64,000 bases of DNA from Haloferax mediterranei ATCC 33500. Lineage in GTDB: Archaea; Halobacteriota; Halobacteria; Halobacteriales; Haloferacaceae. Of this stretch, positions 25,159 through 34,521 are shown piece after piece; the stretch's first letter is position 1, and every line of letters begins with the position of its first letter. The stretch is from NCBI RefSeq assembly GCF_000306765.2, contig NC_017944.1:310001-374000 (forward strand), read 5' to 3'. The translations under genes and the position numbers were made by a program. Below the pieces are notes generated by a model, which was not told the origin of the DNA, did no database searches, and saw nothing but the letters and a program-made list of their open reading frames with translations.

Positions 25159-25168
25159 ATTTATATAC
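25159..25168 (+). promoter_or_regulatory. TATA element of the cas operon
   Basis: ATTTATATAC-type sequence (AATTTATATACTCC around it) lies about 65 bases before the cas6 ATG, giving a leader of some 40 nt. GGTGAGG about ten bases before the ATG may act as ribosome-binding site. Confidence 0.55.
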
Positions 25169-25229
25169 TCCTACAGAGAACAGTCACAACACATGATAGC
25201 ATGTATCACAATCGGGGTGAGGTATCAGG

Positions 25230-26042
25230 ATGCGCTTGATGGTCCATTTAGAAGCTCAGCGTGACGCAACCTACCAGACTGCGTATCATCACAAACTTCG
25301 GGGGCGGGTGTGGCGGGCGCTCGAAGGGTCGAAATTCGACAGTGAGCACGACAATGGGCATCCACTCGGACTTGCGTTCAGCAATATCTTCCCGTGGGGT
25401 AAAATTCAGGAAGGAGACCGACGCTCCTTGTTATTCGCGTCTCCGCGGGAAGACTTGCTCGCGACCATTGCGCGGGGCCTGCAACGAAACCGCGATTTCA
25501 ACGTCGGCGAAATGTCGTTCGAGGTTGACGACCTGTCACAACTCACCGTCGATGTCGGTGAGCCAGGAACCCGCGGCGTCATCGAGACGGCAACTGGCGT
25601 CGTCGTTCGTTTGACCCCCGAGCACCGTGAGCAATACGGCATCGAAGCTGAGCACGACGCACCAACGTACTGGCGGCCTGAACACACTATCAAACCGTTT
25701 AAAGACGCGATTCGGGCGAACTTACAGCACAAACACGACCGGTTCGCTCACGAATATCAGGATGGGCCAACCGATGTTGACGGCGAACTCTTCGAGGGCT
25801 ACGACCTCCTGAAGACGTATGCGCTTCCTGTAACGGTTACAACGGGAACCACGCTTGATGTCGTGCTAAGCAAGTGGCGTTTCGATTACCGCGTTCGAAA
25901 CGATGCTCACCGCCATCACCTTAACCTCGCACTCGATGCGGGTATCGGCGGTCGAAATGGATTGGGCTTCGGATTCTCGAATATCGTCGAGAAAACCAAA
26001 CCGGGTGAAAGCGAACTGGAGAGAGCAGATGCTTTCGCCTGA
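25230..26042 (+). CDS. cas6: CRISPR RNA endonuclease Cas6 (type I-B)
   Basis: A 270-residue protein. It opens with the first ferredoxin-like strand and helix (MVHLEAQRDATYQTAYHHKL) and ends with the glycine-rich loop GIGGRNGLGFGFSNI that defines Cas6/RAMP proteins. A histidine in the YHHKLRG region is a candidate general base. It cleaves the pre-crRNA inside each repeat to leave an 8-nt 5' handle. Its 3' end overlaps cas8b by 14 bases. Preceded by the creA-like gene, whose RNA it should also process. Confidence 0.9.
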   Translation: MRLMVHLEAQRDATYQTAYHHKLRGRVWRALEGSKFDSEHDNGHPLGLAFSNIFPWGKIQEGDRRSLLFASPREDLLATIARGLQRNRDFNVGEMSFEVDDLSQLTVDVGEPGTRGVIETATGVVVRLTPEHREQYGIEAEHDAPTYWRPEHTIKPFKDAIRANLQHKHDRFAHEYQDGPTDVDGELFEGYDLLKTYALPVTVTTGTTLDVVLSKWRFDYRVRNDAHRHHLNLALDAGIGGRNGLGFGFSNIVEKTKPGESELERADAFA

Positions 26043-28146
26043 GGAGTTCAGACGGACGTATCCTGAAGCAACACTCCTTGAAGAGCTTCCTGACCGCCCA
26101 ATCGCTTCGCTTCGGGATATCCAGTACCTCTACGGTACGCTTTACACGCTCGCAACTACCGGCGGTGGCACATACGCACCATATCTCACGCCAGATGCTG
26201 CGGGCGACCTTGTCGATGAACCGGACAGCCTCATCGTGGTTCGAGTGGATATCTCCGGGGACGTGCCAGTGCTGGCATCGGATAGTCAAGGTCCGGTCTG
26301 GGTTACGAAGTACACGGAAGAACTGATCCCGAAGGTTGCGCACTGTAAGTATCCCGCTGCCCGCGGTATCGACCACAGCGTAACGCACCAGGCTGGGAAG
26401 AACAGCGACCCGGACAAACTCGCCCGCTACGCGAAAGAACGGCTTTCCAAATGGGCAGCCGACTCGGTCGTACAATCCACCGCGGAAGACCACGAAGACG
26501 GCTGGATTATCGACGCTCTCGCCGAGTTGGGCGAGAATGAGGATACGATTGAAACGCTCGAACGCGAGGTTCGGTCAAACCTCAGCGGTTCGACGACAGC
26601 ACTTCTCACAGTCCAAGTAAAGCTCGACGCGGACGGTCCGTATCTGTGGCCCGGAGACCTTGATGTCGCAATGGCCGCGATGCGAAGTCGAAAACTGTCG
26701 AAACTCATCTCGAAAGGCAAAGCGTCGAACTCGGCCGGAGAGGCAACTGACCTTATCACGGGTGCACGAACACGAACTGTCGGGACTGCGCAGGACCCAC
26801 TGAACTATTTCCTCGGCAAGCAGCTGGAGAAGTTCCCGGGGTTCGACCCCGACCAAGCATGGCGAACACACCCGATTTCCGAGGATGCCGCAATCACGCT
26901 CATGAACGCAGAAACGTTCATCGATGCATGCTCCTATCGGACGTTCGGTGCTCGCGTTTACTATCTGCCGTACTTTTTCGGAAAGCCGAGTGTCGAAGAT
27001 ACGTATCTCCTCTACGGAATACTGTACGATACGGTTATGCAGGACGCCGAAGAACGGGGGTTGACACCCATCGAAACAGTGTACCAGCGCCGGGAGGACG
27101 ACGCTATAGACGACAACAAACTACGGTTCTACGTCTCGGCCGTCATGCCGCATCAGATGTCGCGGTTCGACGTCTTCGGCGAGACAATGAATGGACGCAT
27201 CCAGTATCCTGCTTCGCTCGCCGCTGCCCACCGAGACGCGCTTCGGACTGCTGCATTCAAGAATGACGGCGAACGAACCGCGGCACTCCCAAGGGACGAG
27301 AACTGGCCGCTTCTTTCGGACGGTGGCCTCCTCGGTCTCGTTGCTTCTGGATCGTATTTCTACCAAACGTTCTCTACTGGCGACGACGACACGGACGCGA
27401 GCGCGGACGACCCGCGCATACAGGCACTCGTTTCGGTTCTCAGCGGAGATTCGATACCGGTCTCAACACTGCTCGAATCGTACGTTGATCGAATCATCGA
27501 TGAATCCGGTGACGATGAATACGGCTTCCCATTTTTCAGAGTCGCCAGCCAGTATGCGCAACTGTGCGCGCTCGCAACCGCCGAACATGACTTCTTAGAG
27601 GCAGCGGGGAAGCAGCGACCGATTAGCGAACCACCATCCTACGAATCACGAACCATGCCAAAGATTGAGGAACCCATCACAGACGGCGGCTTCGCCGGTG
27701 CGGAGAAACTCGAATCGTTCATCGAAGACACGCCAGCGCTTGCGACGAACGACGAGCGATGTGCGTCCTTCCTGCTTGGCGCACTCGTCGGTGCCGTCGG
27801 GAGCTATCAGGAGTACAAGCACGACCGCTCAACGACACTCGTCGACCAATTTCCGGTCCAAGCAGTCACTCGAAACCGAATCAAGAAGGTCACCGAATCC
27901 GCGATTGAAAAAACCATCACGTACACACGGCAGGAAAAGAAGGGTAACGCGAGTTACCCCGGTACGAAATTCGACTACATTGTCGACCGTCTCCGGGAGA
28001 CCGTCATTCAGCCCGACCCGGACGACTGGGAAATCGACACAGCCGATCTTCGATTCTACTACGCGCTTGGTCTCACCTACGGAATGAACGACCGGCCGCT
28101 TGGCTCAAGCATCGAGTCTGAACAACCGAACCCCACCGCAAATTAA
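26029..28146 (+). CDS. cas8b: Cas8b, large subunit of type I-B Cascade
   Basis: A 705-residue protein of Csh1/Cas8b type, identified by length, position between cas6 and cas7, and features such as LEELPDRPIASLRDIQYLYG, TTGGGTYAPYLTPD and RFYVSAVMPHQMSRFDVFGE that I recognise from haloarchaeal Cas8b. It recognises the PAM and anchors the crRNA 5' end. I start it at the ATG 26029 overlapping cas6, since the frame upstream is antisense-like over cas6. Motifs are not catalytic; family assignment is strong by context. Confidence 0.85.
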   Translation: MLSPEEFRRTYPEATLLEELPDRPIASLRDIQYLYGTLYTLATTGGGTYAPYLTPDAAGDLVDEPDSLIVVRVDISGDVPVLASDSQGPVWVTKYTEELIPKVAHCKYPAARGIDHSVTHQAGKNSDPDKLARYAKERLSKWAADSVVQSTAEDHEDGWIIDALAELGENEDTIETLEREVRSNLSGSTTALLTVQVKLDADGPYLWPGDLDVAMAAMRSRKLSKLISKGKASNSAGEATDLITGARTRTVGTAQDPLNYFLGKQLEKFPGFDPDQAWRTHPISEDAAITLMNAETFIDACSYRTFGARVYYLPYFFGKPSVEDTYLLYGILYDTVMQDAEERGLTPIETVYQRREDDAIDDNKLRFYVSAVMPHQMSRFDVFGETMNGRIQYPASLAAAHRDALRTAAFKNDGERTAALPRDENWPLLSDGGLLGLVASGSYFYQTFSTGDDDTDASADDPRIQALVSVLSGDSIPVSTLLESYVDRIIDESGDDEYGFPFFRVASQYAQLCALATAEHDFLEAAGKQRPISEPPSYESRTMPKIEEPITDGGFAGAEKLESFIEDTPALATNDERCASFLLGALVGAVGSYQEYKHDRSTTLVDQFPVQAVTRNRIKKVTESAIEKTITYTRQEKKGNASYPGTKFDYIVDRLRETVIQPDPDDWEIDTADLRFYYALGLTYGMNDRPLGSSIESEQPNPTAN

Positions 28147-28150
28147 ACCC

Positions 28151-29206
28151 ATGACTGTACATACAGACCCCGTCGAAAACCGCTCAGAAATCGTGTTCCT
28201 GTACGATGCCGTTGACGCGAACCCGAACGGCAACCCACTCAGTGGCGCGAACCGGCCGCGCATCGACCCACAGACACAACAGGCAATCGTCACTGACGTT
28301 CGTCTGAAGCGATACCTCCGTGACCAACTGGATGCAGACGGGCACGGAGTCTACATTAGGAACGTCCAGGAAGAAGGTGAACAGTACACGCGTGAAAAGC
28401 TGCTGGAGGACCGCCTAAAGGAGGTCGACCCCGACGAATACGACGATGACGGTGAACTCGCTGGTGTCGTCTTCCAGGCGTTCCTTGAGGAGAGTACCGA
28501 CGTTCGGTATTTCGGTGCGACGATGAGTGTTGATCTGGACGGTAAGTACGGCTCACTCCCGGATCATTTCACCGGCCCGGTGCAGTTCTCGCCCGGAAAG
28601 TCGATGCACGCCGTGAACGAGAACGAGGAGTACGACAGCCTCACAAGTGTTATCGCGACACAAACAGGGAAAGAACAGGGCGGGTTTGGATTGGACGACC
28701 ACCGGATTCAGTACGGCCTCATCCGATTCCACGGGCTTGTTGACGAGCACGCTGCTGAAGACACGGCTCTCACAGCTGAGGACGTTGAACGATTAGATAC
28801 GCTCTGTTGGCGTGCAATAAAGAACCAGACCATCAGTCGGAGTAAAATTGGCCAAGAGCCACGGTTCTACCTTCGAGTCGAGTACGCGACCGAGAGTTTC
28901 CACCTAGGCGGTCTCGACAAAGACCTTGAACTTGACCGAACAGATGGACGAACCAAATCCGACGACGAACTCCGGAACGTCCGCGATCTCACACTCTCAG
29001 TTGACTCACTGGTTGACCGTCTCGAAAGGAGTACAAATCGAATCGAGCGCGTACACGTGACTGCGAGTGATGTACTTTCAGTCTCACATGGCGACGAGGT
29101 GGGTGGGCCGGAAGTCCTCTACGAAGCGCTCGAAGACAGGCTCGGTACAGACGCAGTTCACGTCATCGACGTATATGACGAGCACGTAGAGACGCTTCCC
29201 AACTAA
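28151..29206 (+). CDS. cas7: Cas7 (Csh2), backbone subunit of Cascade
   Basis: A 351-residue protein. SEIVFLYDAVDANPNGNPLS at the N-terminus, with the ANPNGNP loop, is the diagnostic Cas7/Csd2-Csh2 motif; TDVRLKRYLRDQL follows, then FGATMS and VQFSPGKSMHAV. Several copies line the crRNA in the type I-B complex. It follows cas8b with four bases between stop and start and is followed by cas5, the usual order in Haloferax. Confidence 0.95.
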   Translation: MTVHTDPVENRSEIVFLYDAVDANPNGNPLSGANRPRIDPQTQQAIVTDVRLKRYLRDQLDADGHGVYIRNVQEEGEQYTREKLLEDRLKEVDPDEYDDDGELAGVVFQAFLEESTDVRYFGATMSVDLDGKYGSLPDHFTGPVQFSPGKSMHAVNENEEYDSLTSVIATQTGKEQGGFGLDDHRIQYGLIRFHGLVDEHAAEDTALTAEDVERLDTLCWRAIKNQTISRSKIGQEPRFYLRVEYATESFHLGGLDKDLELDRTDGRTKSDDELRNVRDLTLSVDSLVDRLERSTNRIERVHVTASDVLSVSHGDEVGGPEVLYEALEDRLGTDAVHVIDVYDEHVETLPN

Positions 29207-29208
29207 CT

Positions 29209-30015
29209 GTGACCCAACAGACACTCACCGAGTGGAACGACACCCAAAACGAGAGTGGAACTGCCGGACCACCACGGTGTCTCTCACTCACGGTTCGCGG
29301 TCCATGGGGTCACTTCCGCCGCGTCGAGGGGAATATCGTCAAACAGACGTACCGAATCATCCCACGGACGACGGTTGCTGGATTGCTTGCGGCGGTACTC
29401 GGAATCGAGAGAGACGGGTATTACGAGCTGTTTGCCCGCGGACGGTCAGCAATCGCGATAGAACCTGTTGCACCGCTTCGGACGGTGAATATGCCCGTAA
29501 ACACGCTCTCAACTGCGGACGAGTCGATGAAGTCGCTGAATCCCCGGGGAAAAATAAGCATCAAGCTTCCAGACCCGACGAAGCCGCGTCAACAGCACAA
29601 CTACGAGGTGCTCGTTGACCCGGCGTACCGTCTCTATGTCTGGATGAGTGATTCCCATTGGTTCGAGACGCTCCACGAGACGCTCGACGAAGGCAAATCA
29701 CACTACGTTCCGAGTCTTGGTCTTTCTGAGTACCTCGCAGAGATCACGTACCACGGACGCTTCGAGGTTGAGTCTGGACCGACTGACACTGCGGTGGCAG
29801 TCGACTCTGCCGTCCCGAACGCGGTCGATCATGTCGTTCCAGACGCTGAATCCCGGTGTCAAATCGAAGAGTCGCCCGCGTTCATGACAGTTGACGGAGG
29901 CGGACGAACAACGACTGACTTCACCAGCTACACGTACAATCCAGACGCAGGACCGGTTCGGGTACGAAATCCGGACACGGCTATCGTCGACGGAAACACG
30001 GTGATGTTCGTTTGA
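29209..30015 (+). CDS. cas5: Cas5 subunit of Cascade
   Basis: A 268-residue protein with a GTG start two bases after the cas7 stop. CLSLTVRGPWGHFRRVEGNI is the beginning of the Cas5 ferredoxin-like fold, followed by YRIIPRTTVAGLLAAVLGIE, the conserved helix of Cas5 family proteins. Cas5 caps the 5' handle of the crRNA next to Cas8b. The length matches type I-B Cas5h. Only one base separates it from cas3. Confidence 0.92.
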   Translation: MTQQTLTEWNDTQNESGTAGPPRCLSLTVRGPWGHFRRVEGNIVKQTYRIIPRTTVAGLLAAVLGIERDGYYELFARGRSAIAIEPVAPLRTVNMPVNTLSTADESMKSLNPRGKISIKLPDPTKPRQQHNYEVLVDPAYRLYVWMSDSHWFETLHETLDEGKSHYVPSLGLSEYLAEITYHGRFEVESGPTDTAVAVDSAVPNAVDHVVPDAESRCQIEESPAFMTVDGGGRTTTDFTSYTYNPDAGPVRVRNPDTAIVDGNTVMFV

Positions 30016-30016
30016 G

Positions 30017-32611
30017 ATGACCGCTGAATACGAACGCCGCTACTCACACCCTGCTGAGGACGGTAGACCTGCTGTACTCCTCTTCGAACACCTCCGAGAT
30101 GTCCGAGACCGTGTCGATATGGTCATCCCTGAGGGGGCGACGACACCAGAAGGAAAGCCACTTTGTGGTGTCATTCGGCGTCTCGCACTTGTCCACGACT
30201 TCGGGAAGGCAACGACATTTTTTCAGCAGTATATCGGTGCACAACTAGGGCAGCCGACGCATGACAAGTTACGGTATCACGCTCCGCTTGGCTCATTAGC
30301 TGCATACTATGTTCTCCGTGAAACGGGGCACTCGACAGCGACCTGTCTCGCAGGTTTCGTCGCCGTTGCAAAACACCACGGGCGACTCCCGAATGTCGTT
30401 GAATACGTGTTCAAACGGATGGCAAGTCCTGACCCGGAAAAGTGGATGGCGGATAAGAAGCAGGTCGAGAACATCCATAAGAACGCGCCGAGGCTTGCAA
30501 CAGCAATATTCGAGGAAGCAACCGGGGACGATGACGCGTGGCTGGATTTTGCACAGTCCTGTGTCAACGACGAATCGCTGTTCACCGAAATTGCTGATCA
30601 CGTCACGAGAAACGGTGAGCGTCCGATAACTGAACCAACGTTCCTCACTGACGAATTCTACGGCTTGATGTTGGAGTGTTGGGGGACACTAGTTCTCGCT
30701 GATAAGACGAGTGCCGCTGGTGCACCCCAAGCAAGCTCCGTCTACGACGCCACGAACCCGAGGACAGCCGACCTAACGCAGTATATCGACAACCTTGGGG
30801 ATGGAAACACCGACCCGGACGGCTCTCGGACCGAGCAGCTCAACTATTACCGCTCACGCGCTCGCCAAGATGTACTTGACTCAGTCACGGAGTTTGTCGA
30901 GAGTGAATCGGACGTTGCGACGATTACGTTGCCGACCGGAATGGGAAAGACTCTCACCGGTCTGAATGCCGCACTAGAAATCCGCGACCAGACGGGTGGC
31001 GACCGCATTGTCTACGCGTTGCCGTTTACGAGTATTATCGATCAGGTCGGTGCAGAAGTACAGGACATCTTTGATACGGATGGGTCCGATGGAATCGTTG
31101 CTCTTCACCATCACCTTTCTGACACCCGCTTTGGGTACAGTGACGGAGACGACGATGCATCTGACCTGAACGACGACATTGCAGGGATGCTTGGGGAGAG
31201 TTGGCGGGCAGGACTCACAGTAACTACATTCGTCCAACTGTTCGAGAGTTTGGCTGGACCGCGGAATACGCAGTCGATGAAGATTCCGGCACTTCGTGGG
31301 AATGTCATCGTCCTCGATGAACCTCAGTCACTGCCCCTTGACTGGTGGAAGCTCGTTCCTCGGCTTGTAGACGTTCTTACTGAACAGTACGGAGCAACTG
31401 TCATCTCGATGACGGCGACGCAACCCGAGCTATTCCCTGCTCCGATGTCGCTTGTTTCAGATGCCGAACGGTATTTCACGGTCGCAGAACGCGTCCAGTA
31501 CCATCTCCATGACTCCGTCGAACGGTTCCTTCGTGGTGAAGAGCAGCCGCTCGAATACAATGATGCCGCAAACGAACTCGTCGAAGTGGCCCAATCCGGT
31601 GATTCACTCCTCGCAATCTGCAATACGATTGATAGCGCCCGGGTACTGGCTAACGCTGTAACTGAACGAATTCAGGCAGTTAACCTCGCAGAACAGTATT
31701 TTGAGTCACTCAGGAATGGGTCTTCGGACCCAGTTGCGGAGACTGTTCAACTGGTCCGCCAATCGTCTAAACAAGCGTTCGTACATCTCTCGACGCGACT
31801 GAGACCGACCGATAGGCTCGCACTGATACGAATTATCAAGCAGCTCCGTGCTTCTGGATCTCCGGTCATTGCAGTTACGACACAGCTCGTCGAAGCAGGT
31901 GTTGACATCAGCTTCGAGAACGTCTATCGAGACCTTGCGCCGGTTGATAGTATCGTTCAGGCGGCCGGTCGTTGTAATCGTTCTTTCGAGCGTGAACTCG
32001 GTGCTGTTACGGTTTGGTGGCTCACACAGCCAGCAGAACAAAGGCACACACCCGCAGTTGCGGTCTACGATACTCAAGGACCTTCGCTTACTCCTGTAAC
32101 TGCCTCCGCACTCGATAGCGTTCGAGATGGTCAGACGAAACTAGCTGGCCAATCAGTTGCCCGTGCAGCGGTGCAAGAATATTACGGAACACTTCATAAA
32201 GAGAAGAATGTCGGGAGAGAGGAATACCACGAGTACGTCGATGACGCCGATGCAGAGTCACTGGGCCGTCTCTCACTGATAACACAGACGAAAACCGTCG
32301 ATGTTCTTATCTGTGTCACCGAAGCAGATCAGACACTTGTAGAGTCTCTGGAGGGTGCCTACGAGAACTACGATTTTCAGGAGGTCAAGCGACTCCTCAA
32401 CGCGACCAAGCCGCTTCGGGTCTCCATCCCAATATACCGCGATGACTCACCAGAGGCTAATGTAGTCACCGAGTTACGGCCTCTTGCGGGACGTAAGGAT
32501 GAGAGTTCGATTCGCGTACTCGATGCGGGAACGCGAGACTTTGAAAAATACTTCGACCACACCACGGGATTCGTCGTAGCAGATTCTACAGTTGAGGACC
32601 GATTCCTATGA
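30017..32611 (+). CDS. cas3: Cas3 nuclease-helicase
   Basis: An 864-residue protein. The N-terminal HD nuclease has LALVHDFGKATTFFQQYIG (HD pair) and VAKHHGRLP. The superfamily 2 helicase follows: TLPTGMGKTLTGLNAA (Walker A, about residue 300), IVLDEPQSLP (motif II, DEPQ rather than DEAH) and MTATQPELFP (motif III), then VTTQLVEAGVDISF and QAAGRCNRS for the second RecA domain. It is recruited by Cascade to unwind and degrade target DNA. The stop overlaps the cas4 start by four bases (ATGA). Confidence 0.95.
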   Translation: MTAEYERRYSHPAEDGRPAVLLFEHLRDVRDRVDMVIPEGATTPEGKPLCGVIRRLALVHDFGKATTFFQQYIGAQLGQPTHDKLRYHAPLGSLAAYYVLRETGHSTATCLAGFVAVAKHHGRLPNVVEYVFKRMASPDPEKWMADKKQVENIHKNAPRLATAIFEEATGDDDAWLDFAQSCVNDESLFTEIADHVTRNGERPITEPTFLTDEFYGLMLECWGTLVLADKTSAAGAPQASSVYDATNPRTADLTQYIDNLGDGNTDPDGSRTEQLNYYRSRARQDVLDSVTEFVESESDVATITLPTGMGKTLTGLNAALEIRDQTGGDRIVYALPFTSIIDQVGAEVQDIFDTDGSDGIVALHHHLSDTRFGYSDGDDDASDLNDDIAGMLGESWRAGLTVTTFVQLFESLAGPRNTQSMKIPALRGNVIVLDEPQSLPLDWWKLVPRLVDVLTEQYGATVISMTATQPELFPAPMSLVSDAERYFTVAERVQYHLHDSVERFLRGEEQPLEYNDAANELVEVAQSGDSLLAICNTIDSARVLANAVTERIQAVNLAEQYFESLRNGSSDPVAETVQLVRQSSKQAFVHLSTRLRPTDRLALIRIIKQLRASGSPVIAVTTQLVEAGVDISFENVYRDLAPVDSIVQAAGRCNRSFERELGAVTVWWLTQPAEQRHTPAVAVYDTQGPSLTPVTASALDSVRDGQTKLAGQSVARAAVQEYYGTLHKEKNVGREEYHEYVDDADAESLGRLSLITQTKTVDVLICVTEADQTLVESLEGAYENYDFQEVKRLLNATKPLRVSIPIYRDDSPEANVVTELRPLAGRKDESSIRVLDAGTRDFEKYFDHTTGFVVADSTVEDRFL

Positions 32612-33162
32612 CCGACGTCGATCCAGTTCAACGACTCCTGCGAACTGCGAGAGATGACGCGCGAGACGAATCGTTTCGGGTAACCGGCGTCATGATGCAG
32701 TATTACGTCGTCTGTAAGCGCGAACTCTGGTTTCACAGCCGTCATATCGAGATTGACCGCGGGAACTCCGCTATTGTCCGAGGAACCCATATCGACGAAA
32801 CCGCGTATAGCGACAAACGGCGACATGTCTCGATTGACAGTACAATTGCGATTGACGTATTGGATGATGGTCGTGTGATGGAGGTCAAACCTTCCTCGGC
32901 ACTCGTCGAACCTGCGAAACTCCAGTTACTCTACTACTTATGGTATCTGAAGCACGTTGTTGGTGTCGAGAAATCTGGCGTACTTGCACACCCGACAGAG
33001 CGCAAGCGAGAAGACGTAGAATTGACTGATGAGACCGAACAGAAGGTCGAAGACGCGATTCGTGGTGTACACGAAATCATCGCGAGGGGGTCGCCACCAC
33101 CGGCATCAAAGAAACCAGTCTGCGACTCGTGTGCGTATCATGACTTCTGCTGGAGTTGCTAG
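32608..33162 (+). CDS. cas4: Cas4 exonuclease-like adaptation protein
   Basis: A 184-residue RecB-like protein. TGVMMQYYVVCKRELWFHSR carries the first cluster cysteine; VMEVKPSSALVEPAKLQLLY has the E-V-K catalytic lysine motif and the Q-x3-Y motif; the C-terminal VCDSCAYHDFCWSC gives the other cluster cysteines. Cas4 trims prespacers and sets PAM orientation. It overlaps cas3 and is followed two bases later by cas1. Confidence 0.95.
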   Translation: MTDVDPVQRLLRTARDDARDESFRVTGVMMQYYVVCKRELWFHSRHIEIDRGNSAIVRGTHIDETAYSDKRRHVSIDSTIAIDVLDDGRVMEVKPSSALVEPAKLQLLYYLWYLKHVVGVEKSGVLAHPTERKREDVELTDETEQKVEDAIRGVHEIIARGSPPPASKKPVCDSCAYHDFCWSC

Positions 33163-33163
33163 C

Positions 33164-34156
33164 ATGGACCGAAACTACCACATATTCAGCGATGGGTGCC
33201 TCGAACGACACAACGATACTGTCCGTCTCGTGACGCTCGATGACGAAAAGAAGTACCTCCCAATCGAGAAGGCGGAAGCTATCTACTTACACGGCCAGAT
33301 CGATTACAATACGCGGCTTATCTCGTTTCTCAATAAACACGGGACCGCGCTCCACATCTTCGGTTGGAAGGACTACTACGCTGGTTCGGTTATGCCGAAG
33401 CGAGGTCAAACATCGGGTCGAACGCTTGTCGAACAAGTACGGGCGTACGATTCTCCTGCACAGCGAACCGATATCGCCCGTAAATTTGTCGACGGCAGTA
33501 TCCACAACATGCGAGCGAACGTCTCATATTACAACTCGCGTGGGCACGATTTTGATTCGGAGTTAGCATCGCTTGATGCTGCTGGTGCTCGTCTCACCGA
33601 GACAACAGCCGTCGAAGAGATTATGGGTGTCGAAGCAACTGCTCGGCGTGCATACTATTCGACGTTCGATAGTATCCTCCCGGATGGATTCGTCTTCAAC
33701 GGACGGCGGTATAATCCACCGACCAACGAGGTTAACAGTCTCATTTCGTTCGGGAACTCACTCGTCTATGCAAACGTTGTCTCCGGCATTCGTGCGACTG
33801 CCCTTGACCCGGCAGTGAGCTTTCTTCACGAACCTGGCGAACGCCGGTATTCGCTCGCACTCGACATTGCGGACCTGTTCAAGCCGCTGCTCGCAGACCG
33901 AGTCACCTTCCGACTGCTCAATCGACAGCAACTCACACCGGCCGATTTTGAGACGGACCTCAACTCCTGTTTGCTGACCGAACACGGTCGCAAAACCTTC
34001 TCAAAAGCCTTCGAGGAGACGCTCGAACAGACCGTGGAGCATCCCCGACTGAATCGGAAGGTGAGCTATCAGTATCTCCTCAGAATTGAAGCGTACAAAC
34101 TGAAAAAGCACCTCCTTACGGGAGAGGAATATGTACCCTTCAAGCGGTGGTGGTAA
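33164..34156 (+). CDS. cas1: Cas1 integrase
   Basis: A 330-residue protein. After the beta-rich N-terminal domain (MDRNYHIFSDGCLERHNDTV) the helical domain carries the metal ligands: Glu in MGVEATARRAYY, His in FLHEPGERRYSLALD and the Asp/Glu of DIADLFKPLLADR. Cas1 with Cas2 inserts new spacers next to the leader. The ATG at 33164 is right behind cas4 and begins the canonical sequence; the frame is open 45 codons upstream inside cas4. Confidence 0.95.
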   Translation: MDRNYHIFSDGCLERHNDTVRLVTLDDEKKYLPIEKAEAIYLHGQIDYNTRLISFLNKHGTALHIFGWKDYYAGSVMPKRGQTSGRTLVEQVRAYDSPAQRTDIARKFVDGSIHNMRANVSYYNSRGHDFDSELASLDAAGARLTETTAVEEIMGVEATARRAYYSTFDSILPDGFVFNGRRYNPPTNEVNSLISFGNSLVYANVVSGIRATALDPAVSFLHEPGERRYSLALDIADLFKPLLADRVTFRLLNRQQLTPADFETDLNSCLLTEHGRKTFSKAFEETLEQTVEHPRLNRKVSYQYLLRIEAYKLKKHLLTGEEYVPFKRWW

Positions 34157-34159
34157 CCC

Positions 34160-34423
34160 GTGGTGTACATTATCGTCGTGTACGACATGCGGGCCGACCG
34201 AACGCGATTGATGCTCAACTTCCTCAGAAAATACCTCACGCACGTACAGAACTCCGTCTTCGAGGGCGAGGTCACGGAGGGTGATCTGGAAACGATTCGG
34301 AACCATACGCAAACGTTACTGAACCCGGACGAATCGACGATTATCTACCGAATCGGGTCTGAGAAATACGTCGACCGAACTGTTATCGGAGAGGACCCAA
34401 CTGACGAGTCACGGTTTCTGTAG
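34160..34423 (+). CDS. cas2: Cas2, partner of Cas1
   Basis: An 87-residue protein, MVYIIVVYDMRADRTRLMLN then FLRKYLTHVQNSVFEGEVTE, with the YDMRAD strand-loop of the Cas2 ferredoxin fold. It begins at a GTG three bases after the cas1 stop (a second GTG follows immediately). Normal length. It ends the operon; the leader of array B begins right after the stop. Confidence 0.95.
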   Translation: MVYIIVVYDMRADRTRLMLNFLRKYLTHVQNSVFEGEVTEGDLETIRNHTQTLLNPDESTIIYRIGSEKYVDRTVIGEDPTDESRFL

Positions 34424-34521
34424 CAGTCGACCCCCCGGGGGGTAGAGGGGTATTGGAGGTCGACGGAAACACTTGAGTGGGAACCGTCCGTAGAGCACTT
34501 GTGGCGCTTAAATCGGCCATG
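34424..34521 (+). promoter_or_regulatory. Leader of CRISPR array B
   Basis: Starts right after cas2: CAGTCGACCCCCCGGGG, then TATTGGAGGTCGACGGAAAC, ACTTGAGTGGGA and, just before the first repeat, ATCGGCCATG. It shares these blocks with leader A in reverse orientation. The inverted pair GTCGACC / GGTCGAC is kept but the outer TTCC of the palindrome is not. The middle 40 bases have diverged between the two leaders. Confidence 0.85.
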